Assembly (NCBI RefSeq): GCF_003286085.1
Contig: NW_020825312.1
Coordinates: forward strand, 868,001 to 932,000
Direction of reading: 5' to 3'
Length of the DNA: 64,000 nucleotides
Source: Drosophila persimilis
Taxonomy: Eukaryota; Arthropoda; Insecta; Diptera; Drosophilidae
In this document: piece by piece, positions 28,401-40,907 of the stretch
Numbering within the stretch: the stretch's first letter is position 1
Layout of the letters: every line of letters begins with the position of its first letter
Notes under the pieces: generated by a model
Seen by the model: only the letters and a program-made list of their open reading frames with translations
Told to the model about the DNA's origin: nothing
Databases searched by the model: none
Translations under genes and position numbers: made by a program

Positions 28401-31400
28401 TTCCCCTGTTCTTTCTCGTCCTTATCGCCGTTCAAGTGTCAAGCGATGTCGCGACGACATTTCAAGCGCAAGCAATGGGAACAACAAAAGGTGTTCATTG
28501 TACATGATTATACATGTGTGCGAGAATGCGTTAGGGATGAGCGGATGACTCATTAAGGACAGCTTAAACGCATACATTCGTAGGTGCAAGTCTGATTTTA
28601 TTGAAGGACAACCTCCGATAGCTCTGCGTGCGGGAGTCGCCAACCTGCTCCTCTCCATGGGAGCAGCATTCTTCCGACCTCCCTCGAAATTTGAGTTGTG
28701 AAGTGGATGCCACCCCCAGATGGTAGCTTCCTTCCCTTAAGTTAATTGCAAGACAAATTGCTCCTGTTCAAGGGGCTTGGGCTTTTCATATTTTTATAAT
28801 TGCTTGCTCTCCACCATTTGGGGGCATCTAAAGAATAACCCACGAAGGCTTTTTGTGTGGAGTAAATTGAAAACTCACATAAGGAAAAGGTGTGTCTGCA
28901 GGCTTGGGCTCGGATTAAAGCACACCCTAAAGTATGCCTTTTAAGGAATGCAACAATGGCACAGGACATTTTTGGCTAGCCAGACAGCAAATTTGATACT
29001 CAAAGCAAAGGACATGAGGTCAAAGATGAGTAAGAGAAATGCGCTTTGTGGTGGTGTTGTCTCATATGCGGGCTCACCTTTCGTTTGCTTGTATGCAAAT
29101 ATTGAAAACTCAGGAGAATTTACTCAATTTGGGGATAAGCCCCTGTGCTCCTTAAATTATGGACAGTGCTATAAATTAAATCAATTGGACTATTACGAGT
29201 AGGGACCTCTTCGGATTCAATTCAAAGAAAAACGCCACTTCCTGTTAGAATAAATGATATGATGCCATATCATACCATAAGTGCACATCAAATTATTATA
29301 AAAGATACCCAGTAGAACAGAACAACAGCCACAAGGAGAATCAGAAGTCAACGGTCCATAAAAATATATTCCAATAAAATGAGCTCGCAAGGACCGGCAG
29401 CAGCCATATGAAGCATCAATATACCGAAAGCAATAAAGCGAAATGGCCATCGAATGGGTGCGGATGGCGATGGGAATGGGGGGCATGGGGGGGTTGGGGC
29501 ACCGGGCAGAGCGCTGCAATAACGCTGCACTTGACAAGGACAGGGCCAAGGGGTGTCATTCACGATTTCAATATTGCAGCGAGGGTACATCAGATATCAC
29601 AGAAATCACTCACAAATTTTATTGAGCTCATTCTTATGAAAATCATACAAAAGATTTGAAACAGTTTATTTAATATGATAATAAGTAAACTATATTGTAT
29701 TTTTAAGTTGTTTCTGTCATTAGCCAATTAACTTATTAAAGGGAATTTCGATTTAAGGCACGCTGGAGCCATCGAAAACATCACTTGCAATGGCAGCCCC
29801 CCCTATGGCTTTCTGGTCTGCCAGTCAGTCCATCAGTCCATCAGTCCACCTGTCAGGTAGTCAACCAGCCAGTCGGTCGTTCCGATCCCACATGGCCTGC
29901 ACGAAATTCCGGTTGCACCAAACGGAAATTGCATTTACACGCTTGCCTGCCAGGAACATGTTTGTGAACGGATGGGCCCACAACCAGCTCCAGGTCCACG
30001 TCCAGGTTCACGTTGGGTAGTCAGGGCAAGTTCTCGATTTGTGGGTGATTTCTGATTACAATAAGCAACCCCACAGCGCCGCTCCGTGCCCCTTAAAATT
30101 CCATATACGCAAACAAACACAACGATATGAAAGGTATCCAAATATAGAAGGGGAGGAAGCGAAATCCGTGCTGCGAACCTCTGGAACTTTTCCATCCTGG
30201 CCAGGGGCTATGATAGCCCTAATCACTTACTCCAGAGGACGTGATAAGCAAGCAAAGCCACAGAATGTGGGGCTTGTGAGGCATTTGAATCCTCTAAATT
30301 GCCAGATGTGGTGAATGTCATACATTTGCGGACTTTTGGGATGTTTGACGGCTGCATTTTAGCATTTCTTTGAACGTTTATTCAAATTTTCCATACCCCG
30401 GCTTGGACTTTCGGTCCAATCCGTCCAGTTCGTCCCAAGTTTGTTTAAGCCACGCCCACACGCACAAAACTTAGCCAGAGGCAAAAATCTAAATCGAAAA
30501 GCTGGCCAACAGCCATCGAGAAATAGTTTCCTGACACATTATCAAAGCAAACTATAAAAGCCTGTAAAGTGCACGTAGATATATGTATTTTCGAACTGCA
30601 AACAAACAGAACCAACACAAAGACAAATCCCAAATACACACACAAATACACAAGTTCAGATACCCCAAAGATTAATCGACGGGAATTCAAGTGGGGCGGG
30701 GAGCCGAATTCAAATAATTTGCGGCCAACTGAACAAACAGACCAAAACCAGACCGCCAGCTACTCGTAAGATAATGCAAGTGGGCCTGTCGAAGGGTGGG
30801 GGACGGGGACAGGGAGGGAACAAAAACCGAAAACTTGCTCCGAAAAAGTTTTCTCAAAAATGTTCCAAGCTAGACTGGTGGTCTGTGGTGACGGCCAGCA
30901 GAGAGGAAGGAAAGGAGGCTAGGAAGGACGAGGCAATAAAACAAATCATATCATACATCAAAGCGCAAACGGAGCGTATGACGACAGCCCCTGGCAGCTC
31001 CTGCAGCCAAGTCACCCAAGGTGGAAGGCAGATTATATCAGACAACAGCTGTCGGTCGGCCTGATGGACAAAGTTTGGCAACAAGTTCAATTACTTTTCA
31101 CCTGTCCAAAAAAAGCCAAGCAAACAAACAATTTTCATTAAAGCCTCTGCTGTCACGTGGTTTGTCCTTTCTCCTCTGAAACTTTGTATATTCAGTTGTG
31201 GAAAGGAGTTGGTTCTCAGTTAAGGTAAATGTCTGACAAATAAAGTTGTTAATTGTTTGCATGCATCTACTATGCTCGTATATGGGTATGTTCCTGGAGG
31301 TGGTCTCAGCGGTCACACCTACATGTATGTTTCAGTTAGATTCGTATGCCTTTAATGCATTTCAAAGATTTTCCTCACCTTGGCATACCTCTTAATCGAA

Positions 31401-34267
31401 CTTAATTTTCCCGTTCGCATTTCACATCCCGAGCCCAAAATACTCAAACAATGTAATCGTAATTGAACTCAAGCTCAGTGCAAACAGAGTTTAACATATT
31501 TGCTAATGGCCTGGCTGATGGTAAGAAAGAGGGTGAAGGTGAGGGGGATGGGTATAGGGATAGGGATGGAACTCTAGATCGCTCTCCGGGAATTGATTTG
31601 CGAACGGGGGCGAAACTAATCCACCGCCAATATCCCAGTGTCAATTGGAAATTAAGCCATGCCAAGTGAAATGTCGCAGCGACCTGCAGTAAATTGCTGG
31701 AAAAACGTTTTTGGTAAATTAAGGCCAACATTCCAACAATAGCAGCAGTGAAAGCCACCGCCAAGGACGCGGATCGGGCCAAAAAGGAAATTGAATTGCA
31801 TTCCAAATGCATTTGTCGTATCTGCAAATAGCGATGTGGATGTAGATGGGCGATTGGGGATTGGGGATGGGGATGTCGCTTACCTGCAGCTTTGGTCTGA
31901 TAGGGCAAGTGAGTTTATGGATTTCCCAAGAAGTTACGACGGCTTAAAGGCAAGCCCCATGGCGCTTTGGTGAAAGATATCTTTAAGCTGGTTAATATTG
32001 AGGTGCATAGATATTCATTTGAGGCACAACTAAGAGTATTTCACGGACTGTGAAATCGCAGAATCTCGGCATCTTCCTTCATCTCCACTTTGCCAGCCAA
32101 GCCCCCCATTTGCATTTGATAGTTTACCTAAAACATACTCGCATAATCAGCTTTAACTTTATCGCCTGACTCGACGTTTATGGCCTGCTGTAAGCCGCCC
32201 CTAGGTCAAAGTTAACCGAGTCAACAACCGAGTTAACTTGAGAAGTTAGTGGAGGTGCAGGCTGGATGCCGGCTTGCAGGCAAAGGGCAAGAGTTTCGCA
32301 TAAAAATGTTGGTTTTTCTTTTCTCTCTCTCCCGCCTAAAACTGTTTATCCTGAAAAACGAAGTTGGCAGTGCGAGTTCTCGGGAGTGGTGTTGCTTGGC
32401 TCTGGGTGAGGGGTGTGGGGTGTGGGCGATGTTGCATCCGGATGTTGCCCGCTTTGCATATTAAAAGCGCTGCAGGCGCACTTTTGCGGCTAGAGGAAGC
32501 AGCGGGATCCGATAACCTCAAGATATTCTATGTAAATTGGGTTTGCTTTTGTCGATGCAACAATGGCAAGAGTCTGTTCCTTGTACCTGTGGAGGGAGTG
32601 TCCTAATGTGAAATCGTTAAAGCTGCAGCTTGAAGGAACAGATAAAACATCAACTGAATCCAATCAGGGCAAGACATGAGGCAAGCCACAGGCACAATCA
32701 AGTGGCAAGCGGCTTCATGGGGGTTCATTAAATTGTTAATGTGGTTCTGGTTTTTCCCCAACCCCCACCAGGAAGCCCAAGAGACAGACTGTCGAACCAA
32801 TTGAGCTAGAAAAATTGAACTGGTCCAATAAAAGAAAAGGAAAACCGGAATAAACACCAGATGAAGTCGAAGCCATCGATACCTCGGTAAAACCATAGTC
32901 AAATATATACTATACCAGCTGATCCGACTCATTAGGATCGGATCTGTAGAATCTATCCATTCATAAGTTCGGGTACCTCAAATAATGATTCTGCTCCTGA
33001 TTCTCACATTTGATAGGGTACAAAGATATACAACGTGTATAAATCACAGATTTGTACGATATCTAAAGACAGATGCACATACACATGCTCGTACATACAT
33101 GTGTATGCATGTACATACATGTATGGACACATGTACTGGTCTCTATCCCCTGCGGGGCCCTGTGCAAGCGAGGAATAATTGAATTTCAAGTGAAGCGGCT
33201 CCTGCTGGCGGTTATGAAATTTCTGACTTGTCTTCCGCTGCCGGGGAGCGGAAATAAAAGCAAAACGCTAACGGTACGGTTACCGTTACGTTGCCACTGA
33301 AATCAGGATACAAGTGTGCGTGCGTGTGGGGTCCTAGGGTGGATCAGGACACCACGAACACATGTTTCCATTGCTGGCAACCCCGGCAATGAATTTGTGT
33401 TTCCATCTCGCTGACTTCACCATGATGGTTAACCGCATCGTTGATTTGAGGGCGTGGAGTGTCATTATATATTTATTTTGTTTTTCGGATCTTCTGCGTT
33501 CTTTGACGCGCCGAGACAATTAAAAATGGGCAACTCAACTTATTTGCATGTCATGAAGGAAGGAAGGAAGGAAGAAATTGATTTCTTCATGAACAACACA
33601 CATATGTACATAATCGTATGTCTTTGAATTGCTAAATAAGATGCTTAATATGCTTATATGCGATTTCTAATCGCTCAACATTAAGAAACGGTCTTTGGCT
33701 TCCCAGTAAATGTACATTTGAAGTCTCCAACTGAATAAAAATATATATATTTCTATACGAATTATATTTTACATAATATTTAGAGCGATCGGTCCACACA
33801 CACAATATCTTATCGCTGTCAATAAATGTTTTCCTAATACATTCTGTAAATCATAGTTTAACATAAGTTTTTTTTCCTAGACTTTGCATAATTTTACAAG
33901 CAGCACGTGATAATCTCTGAGATTTTGTACCAAATTTCTTGTGTCGCCCTATTTTGAGATTAAGAAATCCGTAATAAACTTATTGGAGGAAACTGAATAT
34001 TACAAAATTATGTTGCAACTGTTTAATTATTTTCAGAAATGCAGATGCAGGTCGTGAAATAGGAGTACAATGCTATATAATATACGGTTTACGGATTAAT
34101 TTGGGAATCTATTTAAAATGTAAGTGTAATGAGAACATATGCTATAATCATAAATACGAGAAAGAGTATTGTTGCAGCTTAATTGCTGAGCCCAGCAACC
34201 AAACGTTTCCACATAAGATATCTTTTAGTTTAGCTTTAAATAAGAACAACAGGAACGTCGAAAGGTG
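22441..34267. other. Non-coding stretch upstream of the MED1 3' end
   Basis: No protein gene supported. Features seen: a 5'-end DINE-like word at about 23149, TG-rich tracts at 25627-25700, a GAAATGC tandem run at 27221-27250, a (GAAG)n run near 33557-33573, and isolated TATA-like words (for example near 26603) with no gene attached. The MED1 3' UTR must lie at the right edge, but I see no strong AATAAA on the minus strand there. Confidence 0.5.
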
Positions 34268-37200
34268 TCACTCGCCAGCCAGGCTGGCCAGAAGCTCCTC
34301 ATCGATGCCATCTCCAGAGGGCATTGGCGCCGTGGTGCTAAGGTTCAGCAGCAGATCGTTGCCTGGTGGAGGCGGTGCTGCCGACGGCTTCGTGTCCGGA
34401 TCTGGCAGTGCACTGGAAGTGGTGGCCGAGACAACTGTCGAAGTCGCTGTTGTCGAAGTCTGCTCAGTGCTGCTGGGTGTGCTCCGTCCACTGCCACCGC
34501 TTCCGCGCTGCGATAGTTTGGGTATTTGAAACTTGTTGTGCAGTCCCTTAATGAAGCCCTCCATGCTGGCGGCCATCGTGGGTGATGCATATTGTAGAAT
34601 GGTCATCATGTCGGTGTGATGATCAAATCGAGGCGGCGGCTGGGACATGGAGCCAGTGAGAGCTGCTGGAGACACGGCTCCCGATGAGCTCCCTCCACCC
34701 GCTGATGAACCTCCTTTGCGTGGAGCACCTCCTGCTCCACCGCCGCTGCTGGCTAAGCCTCCCATACTGGGACGACGCCTGGGGGCATTGTGCTCTTGGA
34801 AGGAATTGGTACTATTGCTTTTAGTCAGCAGTACACCACCGCCGCTGGCAGATCCGCTGAGCTTGCTGCTTAAGTTGCCCGACGAGTTGGCCTTCTGAAA
34901 TAGATGCTTGCTGGAGGAGGAGGCGCCGCCGCTTGTTGTCGCTCCTCCTGTGGACGCGGTGGCTTTCTTGGACGCAGGTCCACTGTTCACTCCGGGCTTG
35001 AGGCCCGTGTGCTGCTTTTTGGCGTAGCTCGAGGAGCTAGCCGAGGCTGATGCACCGCCACTCGAGCCACTACTGGGGCCCTTTGTCTTCCCCATGCCAA
35101 TGCTTGATGAGCTTGCGCCGGAACTGGAGCTCTTGCTGCTCCCCGTCTTGTTGATGGTCAGCTTGAGGCCTTCCTGGCTGCTGGGTTTCACCATATACTC
35201 CGAGGATGTTCCGCTTGTGATGTTGCTTGCACCTCCGTCGCTACTGCTGGCCCCGCTAGTGGCCAAGCAGCTACTAGGTGGCGCTGCTCCCGGCTGCTGC
35301 TGTTGGAACGTTGCTGGTGCTGCTGCTTGTACTGGTGCTGCTCCCGCTGATGCCGCTGGTCCCACTCCCACTCCCACTGCCGCTGACGTTGACGGTGCTG
35401 TTCCCACTCCCTGTCCCAGTCCCTGTCCCTGTCCCAGTCCCAGTCCCGTTCCCGCTGCTGCTGCTGTTGCTGTTGCTGGGATTGCTGTTGCTAAAGCTGC
35501 CGTCGACGTCATCAAACTAACCTGACAAAGTAAGCATGGGGTGTGGTGGTGTGTGGCCGTGTGCGTGCGTGTCATGGCGGAGGAGCAAACACAAACCAAA
35601 AACGAACCGGAAGAAACACAAAAATTATAACAATCAAAAACGAGGAACCAAATTATGAAAATTGTGCAAAAAGAGTTTGTATGTTTTTGGGCAGAGAGTG
35701 GAGAAAAAAGAGAAGAGAGAAGAGAAGCAGACCCCGTTAGTAATTCGCTTAAAAATGTAATAAGCTTTTAAGTACCACTGCAAAGGCATTGAAGAATACA
35801 ATACTTATTTACAAATCGAAAAGAAAGTCTTTTTAAGCCAAATGCTCTACTGAGGTCTGGTTATAATTGTACGAGTATGGAATGGAATAGCTAGGAATCA
35901 TAATTTAAAATACAAACAGAATACGTACTGAGAAACAATACAGAAGCAAACAATATCACGTGCACAAACAAAAGTTTTAAATGCAGCTGCAAATACACCA
36001 TTACCACCAGATCGGAAACCAATCTAAACGTGCACAAAAACTAGTCATTGCTACAACGATAACCTCGCGCGGATAATATGTTTTAGTGGAAGAAACATGC
36101 AGTTGCTGGTGCGGAACAAAGCAAACAATGAGCTCAAAACATTCGTATAAATACTCGTATCTACGTACATACGTTCTTAGTGCAGGATAAAGAAGGTTAG
36201 AGGGTTGCTTGGAGGATCTGGATTCTGGAGAGAGCCCCATAACCATAACTACATTAAGGGATTAAATAGAAAATAAAAACTGATGCAGGATATGACAAAA
36301 AAAAAGGATAATTTGTATATATATATATATTTACAAAGATTAAGCAAAGAAAAACTAACACACAAACAACTAAATAATAATTATAATTATTTCAACTACA
36401 GCAGAACTAAAGCGAATACAAATCTTTTCACAATTATATCATATATAGATACACGCTTGCATTAGTTTAAGGATACGTTTAAGGATTTAGTCTGCATTTT
36501 TTTAGGACAAGTGCTAGAGAGCCAACTACGGGTTAGGATTGGAGGCGGAGCCGGAGCCGGTGTAGATGGTGGGAGAGGGTGTGGTGTGGAGGAGCACTTA
36601 TAATGAATACGGACTTACCGCGCCTCCCGCCAGGCCCTTCCGCAGAGCACTCAGTTCCAAGGCCGAAGCACCTGTCACTGCTCCCGCTCCTGCTCCCACC
36701 GTTGCCGCCGCTGCAGCCACCGCTGCTGCTCCTCCAGCTGCCGCATAGCTGCCCAAGCTGCCGCCAGCTGCCAGATGCGACAAGCTGGCCACAGATGATT
36801 TGAGCTGCTGCTGTTGTTGCTGCTGTTGGGAGGTTTTCAGAGCCGCCACAGCAGCAGCTACACTGGCGACAGACACCACACTGGCTGGAGAAACACCACC
36901 GACGCCGCCGCTACCACCGGAGGGGCCAGAAGAAGCACCCGACGACGACGAGGGTCCCGCGGCTGAAGATTTCTCCTTTTTAATGCCCGAGCTGCCGCTT
37001 TGCTGACTGCTGCTTCCGCCGGCGCTGCCGCTGCTGCTGCAGCTGCTGCTGCTGCTGCTGCTGCTACTGATGGCACTGCTCAAGGGAGGAACAGGCGGTG
37101 GTGGTGGCGGTGCTCCAACGCTTGCAAAGGAACGCACCAGACTGGGATTGGCGCTAGCTCCTGTCGATGATCCTACAGACGCTGAAGGAGGAGGGCCTAC

Positions 37201-40188
37201 GGATGACGTTGATTTGTCACCCTTGGGACTGAGGCTAGTTCCCGCTGTGGCCGCACTCTTCAGAGTGGACATGCTCGGCTTCCCCGAGGAGCCGTGCTTG
37301 GGTGAGTGCGTCCCAAACGGCGATTTGGGACTGTTCGAGGCGGTGTTGTGCTTGGGGCTGCTGTAGACGGGCGAATGCTTGGGACTGGGACGTGCTGGGG
37401 GCACGCCAGACAGTATGCCCTGCCCGGATCCACCAGCCTTGGGTGAGGACGAGGGAGAGGAAAACTTTCTTACCACGCCCCCGGTAGCCGAGGCATCTCC
37501 CCCCGCAGCTGGAGAGTTCTGTCGGGAGTATATCTTCTCCGGGGGTCCCATGGGAGAATCATCGCGTTTCTTCTTGCGCTTCTTCTCCTTCTGTGTATCT
37601 GTGGAGGATGAACTGCTGCTGCCGGTGGAAGATGTGGAGGAGCTGCTGCCTCCGCTGCCGGCTGACGAAGACGAAGCGCTGGTGCTGCTTTCATGAGGGC
37701 GCTTCGTGGCTATACTTACCCCGGCAGGAGCTGAAGAGCTGCTCTTCTTGGACGATTCCTTGGCGGGGTCCTTGCCAGTTATCGGAGTTATGGTAATGGT
37801 AGTGGGTGCCGTTGTGGTGGTCGCACTTCCCCCGTCCCGAGTTCCACTGGTCTGGCTCTGTGCGTTTAATGGTATTATCTCTATGCCACCTGTACGCTGA
37901 ACATCCACTGTTGGAACTACTCCGCCAACACTGCTTCCCACGGGACCCCCTCCTGCGCCTCCTCCTCCTGTCTTACCGTCACCTGGTATGGGAGTTATGC
38001 TGACGCAGTGCTTCAGATTCGGTGTTTTATCCTTCCAAATGTTCTTATACTTGTCGGCAATCTCATGATCAGTCGCCTTGGCCGCCGCCAGCACGGTGGA
38101 TGAGCTGCCGGAGCTGCTGGAGTTGCCCGAGGACACAGGGCCAAGGGCTGATTGAGGATCCGTTTCACGCTTGAGATTTATTAGGCTGGCAATGGCTGCC
38201 GCTGCCGAGGTGGACGCCACAAAAGCATCTGCCAGGGAGCGCGACTTGGCTTCCATTTTGAGGCTGTTGATGCTGGTGAAGCCTCCGCTGGGCAGGCTGC
38301 CATCCAGCGAAGGTCCCGCTTCCATGGCAAATTGATTAAAATTATGGGCATGAGCAAGTCCAGTCCCGACTCCGCCTCCGTTGCCTGTTCCAGCTCCTGC
38401 TCCGGATCCCGCACCAGCGCCTGCTCCAGAACCAATCACACCATGCAGCTTGAACTGATGCTCCTCATCCCAACACTTGAGCAGCTTGTAGATGACCATC
38501 GGGATGGAGAGGACCTTCCGCACAGTCCGAGTCAGCTTTTGGGAGAGCACCTCGTACTCGTTGTTCAAACAATAGATGCTGCATGTGGCCTGGCCATCCT
38601 CCAGAAGAAAATCCACTGTGGCCAGCGACTCCTCATAGGGGTGCTGCAGCTCCACAGTGATCTGGTTGAAGGAAACGGCCGTCACCTCCAATATCACAGT
38701 GCTATCCATGTCTTCACCGAGAGAGAGATAGAAAAAAGAGAAAGAGAGAGCTACGCATGAAACAGAGCGTGACAGAATATATAGAAAAGAACTCACCATT
38801 GTACTGCTTCTGTTGTTCTCGCACACAGCTAGCGAGCAGCGTGTAGAAGAGGGCCTGCTTCTTCAGAAACGTCATTATCTTGGGTACCTGGGCGGGCTCT
38901 GTGAAGGGAAGGGAGGATATCAGTGTACCTTGCAGCTTGCGATTGTCCGTAAAGAAATAGCAGTGCGTCTCCTTGGGCAGATTGACATAGAGGCCTCGCT
39001 GGGTGTTCTTTATCGCCTGCTTAGAGGCGGTTTGCACAATCAAATTGAGCACGGTGGCGACTGGCGGCGAGGGTGCTGCAGCCATGCCTTCCACGCCTGG
39101 CAGACCTAGACCCTTGAGGGTTTCGTAACACACGGGCATCGGCTTGTTTAGACGCAACACATATGTGGCCGGCATCAGCATAGAGTTGTTTTGATTGAGC
39201 TGCGCATACGTGGGCAGCTCCAGTCCTGTTTGAGGATCGCGACTGAAGCTTAAAATGGGCATAATCTGAAGTTTGTTGGCCGAGGAACCCTCCAGGTTAA
39301 CGGTGGCACTTAGGCCGTGGCTGCTGTGCATCACCTGATCAATGCTAAACTCGCTGCTTGCCAACTTCGATTCGCCCTCCGCGAGGTGTATGGGCGGGCA
39401 GAAGTAGGTCAGCTTCATGGGATGACCGCCGCGCCGCTGCAGCACCAGACCAACGGCAGAGCTGTTCATGATATCGTAGCTGTCACCGGTGCGGTTTTGC
39501 ATCTGATGACTATAGAGACTGTAGATGTCCGTTTCCATGGCCTGCAAGGCCACAAACGCCTTCTTCTTCACTTTTGGCTCGGCATTGAGTTGGTAAATTG
39601 AGGACAGACCCTCCAGCTGGACGGTGAAGTCGGCAAAGTCTCCGGACTTTAGGCATTTCACCAATTCACTCGATTGCTGCTCTATTTTGCATTCGTGATG
39701 CACCTTGACGTCCGACAGATTACCACTGGCGTCGAGAAGAATTTCCACATAGAACATATCAGTGGAAATGAACAGAAGCTGCTGATCCTCCATGAACTTG
39801 AGACCCAATTGCCGGGACAGGCTTTCCAATCGCTCCACGAGACCATGCCTCGAGGTAACCTTGATGTAATGCTGAAGCTTGTCCAATGCCGACTGCAGTG
39901 TTGCCTTGCACAGCGGATCCAGTGCATAGTGCTTCTCAATGAAATACATTCTCACCGACTTCTTGATCTCTTCATAGGTTTTCGGCTTGTTCCGGTACTT
40001 TGCTCTCAGTTTCTCCATCATGGTCTCCTGTTGGATTTGCCTATTCTTCTCCTCAATGCTGGGTATATGACTACCAAAGCCACCTATGGAATAGTTTCCA
40101 TCACATTCAGTATTTTTTTAATTTCCACATCGGCGTTATGCCACTTACCTCCCGCCCCCGCCGAGCATTTTGCATTTGTTCCACTCAT
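34268..40188 (-). CDS. MED1: Mediator complex subunit 1 (MED1/TRAP220)
   Basis: MED1 is a nuclear subunit of the Mediator middle module, linking DNA-bound activators to RNA polymerase II. Four coding exons join in frame with GT-AG introns: 40188-40149, 40083-38797, 38711-36619 and 35521-34268. This gives 4,674 nt, or 1,557 aa. The start MSGTNAKCSAGAGG continues into SIEEKNRQIQQETMMEKLRA. Exons 2 and 3 carry the conserved MED1 region (for example ALDPLCKATLQSALDKLQHY and YFCPPIHLAEGE), about residues 15-530. The rest is low complexity, rich in Ser, Gly and Ala, with a poly-Gln run and a Pro-Lys-His-Ser-rich tract. I could not spot a canonical LXXLL nuclear-receptor box. If intron 3 is kept, the frame ends six codons into it, giving a shorter protein. 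Intron 3 (1,097 bp) holds no other gene I can see. Family call is firm; exon borders are from splice consensus and frame. Confidence 0.95.
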
Positions 40189-40370
40189 CTTTTTTATGTC
40201 TGTTTTCTGCTTTTTTATAACAACTCACTCAATCATTTGTAAACTATCATTGAATCACCTTATTCTTACTATCATAGCTCTGCATATATGTACATATACA
40301 CTATTCTCCGTTTTGCAAAATTTAAGCCATGACGAAAATTTTTTCAACGCAAAACAACAAAATGGCCATT

Positions 40371-40457
40371 AGTGTGACCGCGGGCTCATTGTCTGACCCT
40401 CAGAAAAATACCAAAATATACCGCCTCGTTTTGAAAATATACCGTAAATATACCGAT
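40371..40457 (-). promoter_or_regulatory. MED1 core promoter: Motif 1 plus Motif 6 cluster
   Basis: On the minus strand, 40380-40371 plus flank reads CGGTCACACTAA, matching Ohler Motif 1 (YGGTCACACTR), the M1BP site. Just upstream, 40404-40457 holds several GGTATATTT or GGTATTTTT words matching Motif 6 (KTYRGTATWTTT). Motif 1 and Motif 6 together mark TATA-less housekeeping promoters in flies. The start codon is about 180 nt downstream. The AsnRS duplication begins only about 17 bp beyond this cluster. Confidence 0.75.
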
Positions 40458-40907
40458 GAAAAAACAAAACACTCCTCTATCAATAACCAGTTGAACAGCT
40501 CGAGCTAATCCGAGGAAAATATACTGTTCGTATACCCCATTTCTTTTTATTGATGTTAGCATCCTGCTATCCAAGCTGACTTGAAACCCAGTTAATAATG
40601 CATTTTTTCGCAAATTGGCATGTTTTTGAACTATCATGCAATTATCTGTGAAAACAGATATAGATATATGTACATACATATGTATGTACATATGTACTTA
40701 TATACAAAATTTCTTTTCCTTAAAACATATTCTGCATTCATTGGAGCCTGACATGACAAAAATGTCATTCTATAATATTCTCTTTGACCCAAGGGTATTT
40801 CAAATAATGCGTTGAGAAATATTAACACTCAGAATATTTATTTTTCATTGTATAAATATGTATGTATGTTCACTGAATTGCGATGATGCATATGTGCATT
40901 TTCGGAA

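Noticed and set aside
35094-35525. Plus-strand open frames opposite MED1 exons 3 and 4
   Set aside because: Low-complexity mirror of Ser/Gly/Ala repeat codons; no start context or domain.
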